DNA of 7,194 bases from Bacillota bacterium (GCA_017420625.1 JAFOIR010000383.1:1-7194); one strand, 5' to 3'. Numbered from the stretch's first letter, positions 1-5,998 are shown. Notes: generated by a model not told the origin, from the sequence alone. Translations and numbers: made by a program.

Positions 1-190
<190 letters not shown>

Positions 191-198
<8 letters not shown>

Positions 199-291
199 CA
201 GCTGGCTTGGTTAAACACGATTTTGTGTTTCTTCCATCAGAGGCGTTTTGTCGGACAGCCAAACGCCCCAGCCACTAAACATGCCCGGGAG
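191..291 (-). promoter_or_regulatory. Antiterminator-type folded domain in the metY leader
   Basis: On the minus strand CTCCCGGGCA (291 to 282) is the exact reverse complement of TGCCCGGGAG (200 to 191), giving a perfect 10-bp closing stem. An inner GCTGG/CCAGC pairing (272-268 with 205-201) could extend it. The closed domain holds two further hairpins. One pairs 261-269 with 240-248 (9 bp, one G-U). The other pairs 225-230 with 213-218 (AAACAC/GTGTTT, 6 bp). Because the 3' arm of the closing stem is also the 5' arm of the terminator, forming this domain should allow transcription into metY. I see no SAM-I, T-box or other riboswitch consensus that I know, so a leader-peptide attenuator is preferred; an undescribed riboswitch is the alternative. 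Confidence 0.6.
211..237 (-). CDS. Possible 8-codon second leader ORF overlapping the first
   Basis: The sequence TGATG at the end of the 30-codon leader ORF holds both its stop and a new ATG. The ATG opens an 8-codon frame, MEETQNRV, that ends in TAA inside the AAACAC/GTGTTT hairpin. Ribosomes that terminate at the first ORF could restart here and hold the following hairpin open. There is no separate ribosome binding site, and such a short frame can arise by chance, so this is tentative. Confidence 0.2.
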   Translation of the reverse strand: MEETQNRV

Positions 292-329
292 TTAAGCATT
301 CGACACCACATATAAGTATAAGTACTCAT
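237..329 (-). CDS. 30-codon leader peptide upstream of metY
   Basis: A small ORF starting MSTYTYMWCRML and ending FGCPTKRL lies in the leader of the metY transcript. It has one of the best ribosome binding sites in the window: AAGGAG at 338-343, with 8 bases to the ATG. It contains three Cys codons, at positions 9, 17 and 25, all TGT, and internal Met codons at 7 and 11. Codons 13-16 contain the first CCCGGG segment of the leader structure, and codons 21-30 coincide with an internal hairpin that ends at the TGA. Such an arrangement is typical of regulatory leader peptides, whose translation rather than product matters. No signal peptide, membrane segment or known domain is visible. A ribosome waiting at Cys9 would cover RNA to about base 37-38 of the ORF, just short of the CCCGGG segment that begins at base 39; this supports cysteine sensing. 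That mechanism is inferred, and methionine sensing is possible too. Confidence 0.7.
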   Translation of the reverse strand: MSTYTYMWCRMLNSRACLVAGAFGCPTKRL

Positions 330-360
330 GAAAACGTCTCCTTCTGTTTGGAATGAAACC

Positions 361-389
361 ACTATAACATCATTCACCTACTATGTAAA
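361..389 (-). promoter_or_regulatory. Sigma-A promoter of the metY leader transcript
   Basis: On the minus strand TTTACA (389-384) is followed after 17 bases by TATAGT (366-361). Each hexamer matches the consensus at five of six positions and the spacing is ideal. Transcription should start near 354, giving a leader of about 247 bases before metY. The promoter lies only 13 bases after the nifU stop codon, and no terminator separates the two, so read-through from nifSU into this leader is also possible. Confidence 0.75.
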
Positions 390-393
390 TAGG
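377..393. promoter_or_regulatory. Putative Rrf2/IscR-type operator overlapping the metY -35
   Basis: CCTACTATGTAAATAGG is an imperfect inverted repeat (CCTA, nine bases, TAGG) that includes the whole -35 hexamer. It differs at only one base from the site at 2025-2041 before nifS, and both sites sit in the same position relative to their promoters. A bound regulator would block RNA polymerase. The link to the Rrf2 gene at 2128-2532 is inferred from proximity and from a related site at that gene's own promoter. Confidence 0.65.
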
Positions 394-402
394 CAAATGT
401 GA

Positions 403-780
403 TCAGTTTTCTTTCCGTTTGTAATAATCTTCTAGTGCAGATTGAATAGCTTCCTCTGCCAGAACGCTGCAGTGCATCTTGTAGGCCGGCAGTCCGTCCA
501 GGGCTTCTGCTACTGCTTTGTTGGTGAGCTGCATCGCCTCAGCCACCGGTTTTCCCTTGATCAGCTCTGTCGCCATGGAGCTGGATGCAATGGCGCTGCC
601 GCAGCCGAAGGTCTCGAATTTGACATCCTGGATGATATCGTCTTCGATCTTCAGGTACATTTTCATAATATCGCCGCATTTGGCGTTGCCGACTTCGCCG
701 ATCCCGTTGGCGTCTTCAATCACGCCGACGTTGCGCGGGTTGCGGAAATGATCCATTACTTTTTCACTATATAATGCCAT
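403..780 (-). CDS. nifU: Fe-S cluster assembly scaffold protein, NifU/IscU type
   Basis: This 125-residue protein is a clostridial-type IscU/NifU-N scaffold, on which Fe-S clusters are built from iron and the persulfide sulfur supplied by the cysteine desulfurase before transfer to client proteins. The family opening YSEKVMDHFRNPRNVG is present. The three conserved cysteine ligands are Cys35 (GNAKCGD), Cys60 (FGCGSAIASSS) and Cys104 (KMHCSVLAEEA), with Asp37 and His103 next to them. The length suits a free-standing IscU domain, without the C-terminal domains of full NifU. The LPPVK motif that IscU uses to bind HscA reads LPAYK here. The ATG at 780 is chosen over an in-frame one at 822 because GGAGG stands 7 bases before it and because the longer form would overlap nifS and add residues unlike the family. 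The gene follows nifS by 11 bases and its ribosome binding site abuts the nifS stop, so the two are surely one operon. Confidence 0.95.
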   Translation of the reverse strand: MALYSEKVMDHFRNPRNVGVIEDANGIGEVGNAKCGDIMKMYLKIEDDIIQDVKFETFGCGSAIASSSMATELIKGKPVAEAMQLTNKAVAEALDGLPAYKMHCSVLAEEAIQSALEDYYKRKEN

Positions 781-791
781 GATAAGCCTCC

Positions 792-1976
792 TTACAGAAT
801 GAATTTTGATTTGCCGGCACAAAGATCTCTCCAGACAGGGGAGAAGCTGCGCAGATAACGGACAACGTCCTTGACGGACTCAATGATATACTGAACTTCT
901 TTCTCGGTGATATCCTCTCCGATGGAAAGCCTGAGGGAACCGTGCGCTACATCGTGCACCCGGCCGATGGCTAAAAGCACATGACTCGGATCGAGCGATC
1001 CGGATGTGCAGGCACTTCCGGAAGACGCCGAAATGCCTTTGTCATCGAGCAGAAGCAGCAGGGATTCACCTTCGATCCCTTCAAAGCAGAAGTTGACATT
1101 TCCGGGAAGACGCTTGTCGGCATCGCCGTTGAGCGCTGAATGAGGGATCTGATACAGACCGCAGATCAGCTTGTCACGCATTTCAATCAGATGTTTGGCA
1201 TTTTCTTCCATCTTTCCGTTGATTTCCTTCAGTGCGGTGGCCATTGCCACAATACCCGGTACATTTTCAGTTCCGGCACGTTTGCCGCCTTCCTGAGCGC
1301 CGCCTTCGATCAGGTTCGAGATCCGTACGCCCTTTTTCACATACAGGAAGCCGACGCCTTTCGGGCCGTGGAATTTATGGGCGGAGGAGGAGAGCAGATC
1401 GATATTGTCATCCACGACGTTTACCGGGATGTGACCGATCGCCTGTACCGCATCGGTGTGGAAGAGAACTCCTTTCTTCCGGCAGATGGCACCGATCTCA
1501 CGAATGGGCTGGATGGTACCGATCTCATTGTTGGCATACATGATCGTTACCAGGCAGGTATCCTCCCGGATCGCTGCTTCTACTTCCTCCGGTACGATGA
1601 GACCGTCTGAATGAACATCCAGCAAAGTGACTTCGAATCCTTTCTTTTCCAGTTTTTCCAGGGTATGTAGCACAGCATGATGTTCGAAAGCGGAAGAGAT
1701 GATATGCATCTTTCCCTGCTTTTTGCCCAGCCGTGCAGCGGAGAGGATCGCCTGGTTGTCAGCTTCGCTTCCGCCGGAGGTGAAGATGATTTCACGCGGG
1801 GAAGCGCCAATGACGGCGGCGACGTCTTCCCTTGCCTGTTCCAGTGCTTCTTTGGCAGTCTGTCCGACGCTGTACAGACTGGAGGGATTGCCCCATGTCT
1901 CCTGCATGAGACTTACCATGGCCGAAATGGCCGCATCGCTCATTTTTGTTGTAGCGGCATTATCCGCATAGATCAT
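792..1976 (-). CDS. nifS: Cysteine desulfurase NifS/IscS
   Basis: This 394-residue protein is a PLP-dependent cysteine desulfurase that converts cysteine to alanine and carries the released sulfur as a persulfide to the NifU scaffold. Family landmarks are clear: the opening YADNAATTKMS, the TSGGSEADN motif near residues 66-74, His99/His100 in the FEHHAVL segment, NNEIGT at 149-154, HTDAVQ at 173-178, the PLP-binding Lys201 in SSSAHKFHGPKG, and the active-site Cys323 in SSGSACTSGSLDPSHVL, which is the group I (IscS/NifS) loop. Length is normal for the family. The ATG at 1976 is preceded by AAAGGAG about 9 bases upstream. The gene is first in a nifS-nifU operon and is divergent from the Rrf2 regulator gene. 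A perfect-consensus promoter overlapping a CCTA/TAGG inverted repeat predicts tight repression and strong expression once the repressor leaves. Because it consumes cysteine, sharing its operator with metY makes metabolic sense. Confidence 0.96.
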   Translation of the reverse strand: MIYADNAATTKMSDAAISAMVSLMQETWGNPSSLYSVGQTAKEALEQAREDVAAVIGASPREIIFTSGGSEADNQAILSAARLGKKQGKMHIISSAFEHHAVLHTLEKLEKKGFEVTLLDVHSDGLIVPEEVEAAIREDTCLVTIMYANNEIGTIQPIREIGAICRKKGVLFHTDAVQAIGHIPVNVVDDNIDLLSSSAHKFHGPKGVGFLYVKKGVRISNLIEGGAQEGGKRAGTENVPGIVAMATALKEINGKMEENAKHLIEMRDKLICGLYQIPHSALNGDADKRLPGNVNFCFEGIEGESLLLLLDDKGISASSGSACTSGSLDPSHVLLAIGRVHDVAHGSLRLSIGEDITEKEVQYIIESVKDVVRYLRSFSPVWRDLCAGKSKFIL

Positions 1977-2008
1977 AATTATTTACTCCTTTGATGGTTG
2001 GTAGGTTC

Positions 2009-2037
2009 ATTATAATGGTATTAACCTACTATGTCAA
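2009..2037 (-). promoter_or_regulatory. Consensus sigma-A promoter of nifS-nifU
   Basis: On the minus strand TTGACA (2037-2032) and TATAAT (2014-2009) are separated by exactly 17 bases, a perfect match to consensus at both hexamers. Such a strong promoter is usually held in check, and the -35 is embedded in an inverted-repeat operator. Transcription should begin near 2002, giving a leader of about 25 bases. Confidence 0.88.
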
Positions 2038-2041
2038 TAGG
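2025..2041. promoter_or_regulatory. Putative Rrf2/IscR-type operator overlapping the nifS -35
   Basis: CCTACTATGTCAATAGG is a CCTA/TAGG inverted repeat that covers the -35 hexamer, nearly identical to the site before metY. On its left, GTAGGTT (2001-2007) is the reverse complement of AACCTAC (2023-2029), which overlaps the operator. This adds a possible further half-site about two helical turns away, on the other side of the -10. Confidence 0.68.
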
Positions 2042-2069
2042 TAATTAGGAGGAAAATCACTTCGTCCGC

Positions 2070-2098
2070 TTGATTTACCCATTTGCCTACTGTATAAT
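2070..2098 (+). promoter_or_regulatory. Promoter of the Rrf2 regulator gene
   Basis: TTGATT (2070-2075), a 17-base spacer and a perfect TATAAT (2093-2098) precede the regulator gene. The -10 lies inside an inverted repeat of the same type as those at nifS and metY, which suggests autoregulation. The start site would fall near 2105, leaving a leader of about 23 bases. Confidence 0.72.
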
Positions 2099-2101
2099 AG
2101 G
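2086..2101. promoter_or_regulatory. Putative operator overlapping the regulator's own -10
   Basis: CCTACTGTATAATAGG has the same CCTA and TAGG arms as the sites at 377 and 2025, but with 8 rather than 9 bases between them, and it covers the -10 instead of the -35. The one-base-shorter spacing may mean weaker binding, as is common for autoregulatory sites. The match is by eye. Confidence 0.5.
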
Positions 2102-2127
2102 GAAAAACGAGAAAGGCGGATGAAACA

Positions 2128-2532
2128 GTGATATCCACAAGAGGAAGATATGCGATCCGTGTGATGATCGATATGGCAGAAAACGATACCGGCAGTTATA
2201 TTCCACTCAAGGATATCGCTGCCAGGCAGGAGATATCCAAAAAATATCTGGAAATCATCGTGAAGGATATGGTGGCCGGCGGGCTGCTGGTAGGGACCAG
2301 CGGCAAGGGCGGAGGCTACAAACTCGTCCGGGCGCCGGAAGAATACAGCGTAGGCGAGATCATTGAACTGATGGAAGGATCCCTTGCGACGGTGGCCTGC
2401 CTGGCGCAGGGAGCAGCCGAATGCCCGCGGGCCAAAGCCTGTGAAACACTTCCACTGTGGGAGGAATACGATAAGCTCACGCATGATTTCTTCTACGGCA
2501 AGAAGCTCAGCGATCTGATCCGGAAAGACTGA
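2128..2532 (+). CDS. iscR: Rrf2-family transcriptional regulator, IscR-like
   Basis: This 134-residue protein has the Rrf2 winged-helix fold: the opening ISTRGRYAIRVMIDMA, a recognition-helix region around residues 28-50 (KDIAARQEISKKYLEIIVKDM) and the wing GTSGKGGGYKL at 56-65. Three cysteines, Cys91, Cys99 and Cys105, lie where IscR binds its [2Fe-2S] cluster, although the first gap is longer than in E. coli IscR (92, 98, 104). They argue for a cluster-sensing IscR-type protein over the cysteine regulator CymR. The GTG start at 2128 is supported by AAAGGCGG eight bases upstream; the ATG at 2120 is followed by a stop after two codons. The gene is divergent from nifS-nifU, and similar inverted repeats lie at its own promoter and those of nifS and metY. 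The likely role is to match Fe-S assembly and sulfur amino acid synthesis to demand. The symbol is by analogy. Confidence 0.85.
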   Translation: MISTRGRYAIRVMIDMAENDTGSYIPLKDIAARQEISKKYLEIIVKDMVAGGLLVGTSGKGGGYKLVRAPEEYSVGEIIELMEGSLATVACLAQGAAECPRAKACETLPLWEEYDKLTHDFFYGKKLSDLIRKD

Positions 2533-2571
2533 AAAAAAAGAAAGGGTACCCTCCGAAAGGAAGGTGCCCTT
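2532..2571 (-). terminator. Intrinsic terminator after the glycosidase-like gene, shared with the regulator gene
   Basis: AAGGGTACC (2542-2550) pairs with GGTGCCCTT (2563-2571) over 9 bp including one G-U. An inner TCC-GAAA-GGA closes the hairpin with a GNRA-type loop. The A-run at 2532-2539 gives a run of eight U residues on the minus strand, so the structure chiefly terminates the minus-strand gene ending at 2589. On the plus strand the same hairpin follows the regulator gene by 9 bases, but only TAGTCATTTC comes after it, so termination there would be weaker. Confidence 0.85.
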
Positions 2572-2588
2572 AGTCATTTCAGAATGCT

Positions 2589-4349
2589 TTACTGCATGAT
2601 CTTCAGGTAGACGCTGCGGCCGGGGCCGACGGGAATATCGAATGCATATTCCGGCGGTGCGGTTCTCGTTCTCGCGGCGTCTCCTCGCTTCTGCGGGCCG
2701 GGCAGAAGGATGCTGCGGGTATATTCGGCGCCGGTCTCCAGATCTTTCAGACCTTTGCATTCTCTGCGAACGACCACGCGAAGCGTTCCGAGCATCGGAC
2801 GGAAGGAGTGCAGGCACAGCGTCTCGTTGTCATAGGTGATTAGGCTGGCTTTGGGCGCCGAGCCCAGATACACATCCTGACCCAAGGAGAGGATCGCATT
2901 CAGTGTCTGGATGACTTCGGCCGGCAGCTGATACAGATCGGCGAAGTTCTCCGGAACATTCAGAATGAACAGACGGCCTTTGCCGTAATAATCTTCGGTC
3001 AGGACCGGGAAGTTGTCCTCGCCCTCCAGCAGCAGAATATCGGCCCAAGTGGCATTGGTCTTGTAGTCCAGAGCTTCAAACAGGATCTTTTCTCCGCCTT
3101 TGGCACTGCGTACACCGGTATAGTCATAATCCACCCGGTCGATCAGATATTCGTTTCCCATGACGTGACGATGGGTCAGGCGTACGCTGGTCATGTCCTT
3201 AATGCCCTGATCGTTCATCTCGTGGAAGAATCCCACGGTTACGATGGCATTGCCGCCTTCGCGGACGAACTGCTCAAGTTTTTCCATGGCATCTGGCATG
3301 CAGGCGGTGCGGCTGGTGAACAGGATCGTCGGTGCATTTTCCGGAAATTCCGGCTGCATCTCCAACTGTGCTCCGCACATGCCCAGGTAGCTGATCAGCT
3401 GATCCTCGCCGGTCGCATCGTAGGGTTCCCAGACCGCGGTCCCGATGGGAGATCCGGCTTTGTCCAGGAAGTCGTCGAGTTTTCGAAGGGCAGGATCCAT
3501 GGCAGTGAGCGCCGGACTATGAAGAAGGCCCGGGAAGTTGAAGAGCGTCAGTTCCTTGGCTCCGCCCAGGAAGCTGAACTCGGCCTGTTCCAGCCAGCGG
3601 CTGATATTGTCGGAAGATCCGCCCAGATCGATCCATCCGCCGCCGTTGCGGCCGGGAGCGGTGTTTTCCATCAGACGCATGAGGGAATAGGATTCATATC
3701 TCTGCAGATGCTGGGCAGCATAGAAGGGCTCGCGGGTCTCTGTTCCGGTATAGACCATATCGAAGATATCTCTCTGCAGCATTGGCGCATAGCCGCATTC
3801 ATGATAGCTTTCATACCAGTTCGGATATTTGATGATGAAATTCATCTTTGGATTGACCCGTTTGGCTTCCGCAACCATCTCTCTGGAAAATTCCTGCATC
3901 TGAGCCTGACGGAAATCCTTCCAGCTTCTTTTTCCTTTGGCCTGGATGCACATCTCACAGCGGCAGGAGGTAAAGAAGAAATCGTCGAGGATGATCTCAT
4001 CAAAAACAGAGGCAGCGTCCCGCACGATCTGAAGATAAGTCTCCCTGTGACGGGGATCCGTATAGCAGAAGGTATCGAAGATGTTTGGCTTCTGGATCCC
4101 GTCCACCAGCACTGTTGAGGTGATGCCGCCGGAGACCGCAAGTCCGTAGGACTCCAGGAGAGCTTTGATCTCACGGAGCCGTTTGACCGGTACATCCACG
4201 GTGGATCGATGGTTTTCCACATAGATTTTTTTCAGGGGAATATTCTGAAGATACCATTCTACGCCGCTTTTGATTTCTTCATCGGTGACTTCAGAGGTGT
4301 AGTAGGCAAACATATAGCTGGCTAAACTGAAATGACGATATGGCTGCAT
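2589..4349 (-). CDS. Uncharacterised glycoside-hydrolase-like protein (barrel plus glutamine-amidotransferase-like domain)
   Basis: This 586-residue protein has no family I can name with certainty. Residues 1-300 read like a (beta/alpha)8 barrel of the hypothetical glycoside hydrolase type: KKIYVENHR near 40-48, then EIILDDFFFTSCRCEMC at 118-134, an acidic pair at a strand end followed by a Cys-x-Cys-x-x-Cys cluster as seen in several uncharacterised GH-like families, and FIIKYPNWYES at 171-181. Residues 340-480 (APTILFTS, FVREGGNAIVTVGFF, YGKGRLFILNVPENF) resemble the amidotransferase-like trimerisation domain of GH42 beta-galactosidases. The rest is a small beta-rich end. There is no signal peptide, so it should be cytoplasmic. 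GGAGG eight bases before the ATG supports the start. It is divergent from a sulfatase, which suggests joint action on a sulfated glycan. Catalytic residues and substrate are not established; Asp122 or Asp123 are candidates. Confidence 0.75.
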   Translation of the reverse strand: MQPYRHFSLASYMFAYYTSEVTDEEIKSGVEWYLQNIPLKKIYVENHRSTVDVPVKRLREIKALLESYGLAVSGGITSTVLVDGIQKPNIFDTFCYTDPRHRETYLQIVRDAASVFDEIILDDFFFTSCRCEMCIQAKGKRSWKDFRQAQMQEFSREMVAEAKRVNPKMNFIIKYPNWYESYHECGYAPMLQRDIFDMVYTGTETREPFYAAQHLQRYESYSLMRLMENTAPGRNGGGWIDLGGSSDNISRWLEQAEFSFLGGAKELTLFNFPGLLHSPALTAMDPALRKLDDFLDKAGSPIGTAVWEPYDATGEDQLISYLGMCGAQLEMQPEFPENAPTILFTSRTACMPDAMEKLEQFVREGGNAIVTVGFFHEMNDQGIKDMTSVRLTHRHVMGNEYLIDRVDYDYTGVRSAKGGEKILFEALDYKTNATWADILLLEGEDNFPVLTEDYYGKGRLFILNVPENFADLYQLPAEVIQTLNAILSLGQDVYLGSAPKASLITYDNETLCLHSFRPMLGTLRVVVRRECKGLKDLETGAEYTRSILLPGPQKRGDAARTRTAPPEYAFDIPVGPGRSVYLKIMQ

Positions 4350-4383
4350 GCGGGTTTCCTCCGGAAAGTTGATGATATGTTGT

Positions 4384-4412
4384 ATTATAGCAAAGAGAAC
4401 GGTGCAGTTCTA
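4384..4412 (-). promoter_or_regulatory. Possible promoter of the glycosidase-like gene
   Basis: On the minus strand a perfect TATAAT (4389-4384) lies 34 bases before the gene's ATG. At 17 bases upstream of it stands only TAGAAC, a poor -35 that matches at three positions, so the promoter may need an activator. Confidence 0.5.
4396..4411. promoter_or_regulatory. Possible operator between the divergent glycan genes
   Basis: AGAAC, six bases, GTTCT forms a perfect 5-bp inverted repeat inside the spacer and -35 of the minus-strand promoter. AGAACG recurs at 4463-4468, at the expected start site of the sulfatase transcript. A shared regulator of both genes is plausible, but the arms are short and no regulator gene is adjacent. 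Confidence 0.3.
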
Positions 4413-4426
4413 TTGTTTTTGATATA

Positions 4427-4455
4427 TTGGCAGAAAAGGTAAAAAATGCTACAAT
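4427..4455 (+). promoter_or_regulatory. Sigma-A promoter of the sulfatase gene
   Basis: TTGGCA (4427-4432), a 17-base spacer and TACAAT (4450-4455) match the consensus at five of six positions each. TGC just before the -10 makes it an extended -10 promoter. Transcription should start near 4462, about 40 bases before the ATG. Confidence 0.7.
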
Positions 4456-4501
4456 GAAGAATAGAACGTAAATTTCAACTGAAAATAATAAGGTGGTTCA
4501 T

Positions 4502-5986
4502 ATGCATTATCTATTCTTTTTTCCTGATGAGATGAGGGCCAGCGCGCTCCATACATACGGCAATCCCGTGGCGATCACCCCCAATCTGGACCGGCTTGCC
4601 AGGGAGGGAACACTTTTTGAAAACAACTATACACAGCACCCTGTCTGTGTGCCTTCCAGATGTTCGCTGATGACCGGATGGTATCCGCACGTTTCTGGTT
4701 TTCGGACTCTCCGGCATGTAATGCATCCGTATCATCCGAACTTCCTGCGCTATATCCACGAGGCAGGTTTTGAAACCCATGTTTATGGCAAGAACCATAT
4801 GTTCGATGAACAGACTTACCTCGACTGCGTGGATAAATATCTGTATGTGGACTTCGGCCATGGGGACACAAAGACGCATACGGGCAATGTTCCGCTGGCT
4901 AAGCGCATTATCAATCAGGATATGACAAAAGGCGCCGATGTCAAAGCCTTGTTTAACGTCAGGGACTATACCATGCTGATGGATCCCATAGATGATTCCA
5001 TGCTTGAAGAGATCAACGATTCTCTATGTGTGGAAGCGGCGATCGATGCGATCCGCGGCTGGAAAGAAGGCGACAAACCACTCTTCATCTTCCTGCCGAC
5101 CTTCTATCCTCACGCGCCGTACTCGATCACGAAACATTTCGTCGATCTGTATGATCCGGAGAAAATGCCGGATGTCCTGCCGCCGGATCTTGCGAAAAAG
5201 CCTCAATTCCAGGCACTGATCCGGCACTATCGGGAATTAGGAGATGCAGATCCGGCTGTATATAAAAAGGTCTATGCAGTTTATCTGGCGATGTGCTCCT
5301 ACTCCGACATGCTGCTTGGCCGGGTGCTGGATGCATTGGATGAGACGGGTCTGGCTGAAGATACGACGGTCATCGCTTCTTCCGATCATGGTGACTGGGC
5401 TGGTGACTGGGGTCTGATCGAGAAGTGGCCTTCTGGGATGGACGATGACCTCACCAGGGTTCCGCTGATTATCCGCCGACCGGGCTGTCCTGCCGGACAC
5501 CGCGTGAAGGAACTGACGCAGACCTTCGATATCTTCCCCACGATCTGCGACTGGGAAAACATCGAGATCCGGCACGATCAGTTTGGTATTTCCCTGCGTG
5601 AACAGGTAGAAGGAGCTGACGGAGATCCTGAACGTGTCGTCTTCTGTGAAGGCGGGTACGACGAGAGAGAGCCTCACTGCTTTGAAGGCACGCCGAAATT
5701 CCGGATCTTTATGGTACCGGGTTCCATCTACTATCCCAAGATGATTCAGCAGCAGGAAGCTCCGCAGTCAGTCTGCAGGACGGTGATGATGCGTACCCCG
5801 AAATACAAGCTGAATATCCGTACCGACGGGGATAATGAGCTATATGATATGGAAAAGGATCCGAAGGAGCTTGACAATCTTTACTTTGATCCGGCCATGG
5901 CCGAAACGGTTGCCAAACTGAAGGATCAGTTGCTCGTCTGGCTGATCGGAACTTCCGATACGGTTCCGCGGGAAGGACATATTTAG
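4502..5986 (+). CDS. Sulfatase, S1 (formylglycine) type
   Basis: This 494-residue protein hydrolyses sulfate esters, probably on sugars. The sulfatase signature PVCVPSRCSLMTG occupies residues 47-59; Cys49 would be converted to the catalytic formylglycine, in anaerobes by a radical-SAM anSME enzyme not present in the window. The N-terminal metal site is PDEMR (Asp9), followed by YGNPVAITPNLDRLAREG. The second metal site is SDHGD (Asp295, His296), and Lys308 in LIEKWP matches the usual active-site lysine. The C-terminal ELYDMEKDPKELDNLYFDP is typical of the family. ATG at 4502 is preferred over the in-frame GTG at 4493, because AAGGTGG at 4490-4496 stands five bases before the ATG and overlaps the GTG. 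No signal peptide is seen, so it should be cytoplasmic and act on imported sulfated sugars. It is divergent from the glycosidase-like gene. Exact substrate (mucin, glycosaminoglycan or other) cannot be read from sequence. Confidence 0.92.
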   Translation: MHYLFFFPDEMRASALHTYGNPVAITPNLDRLAREGTLFENNYTQHPVCVPSRCSLMTGWYPHVSGFRTLRHVMHPYHPNFLRYIHEAGFETHVYGKNHMFDEQTYLDCVDKYLYVDFGHGDTKTHTGNVPLAKRIINQDMTKGADVKALFNVRDYTMLMDPIDDSMLEEINDSLCVEAAIDAIRGWKEGDKPLFIFLPTFYPHAPYSITKHFVDLYDPEKMPDVLPPDLAKKPQFQALIRHYRELGDADPAVYKKVYAVYLAMCSYSDMLLGRVLDALDETGLAEDTTVIASSDHGDWAGDWGLIEKWPSGMDDDLTRVPLIIRRPGCPAGHRVKELTQTFDIFPTICDWENIEIRHDQFGISLREQVEGADGDPERVVFCEGGYDEREPHCFEGTPKFRIFMVPGSIYYPKMIQQQEAPQSVCRTVMMRTPKYKLNIRTDGDNELYDMEKDPKELDNLYFDPAMAETVAKLKDQLLVWLIGTSDTVPREGHI

Positions 5987-5998
5987 TCAGAAAGTTCT

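Noticed and set aside
781..822. Longer nifU start at 822 giving 14 extra residues
   Set aside because: The extension overlaps the nifS end, is unlike NifU N-termini, and the ATG at 780 has a GGAGG at ideal spacing.
1140..1610. 156-codon frame on the plus strand inside nifS
   Set aside because: It is antisense to a well-conserved gene and its translation has no recognisable domain; the frame is open because of nifS codon use.
2029..2817. 262-codon minus-strand frame across the regulator gene and terminator
   Set aside because: It runs antisense to the whole regulator gene, through the hairpin at 2542-2571, and into the glycosidase-like gene in the wrong frame; its sequence is Arg/Ser-rich with no domain.
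3165..4118. 317-codon plus-strand frame within the glycosidase-like gene
   Set aside because: The minus-strand frame covers it fully, has a good ribosome binding site, terminator and domain pattern; the antisense product looks like no family.
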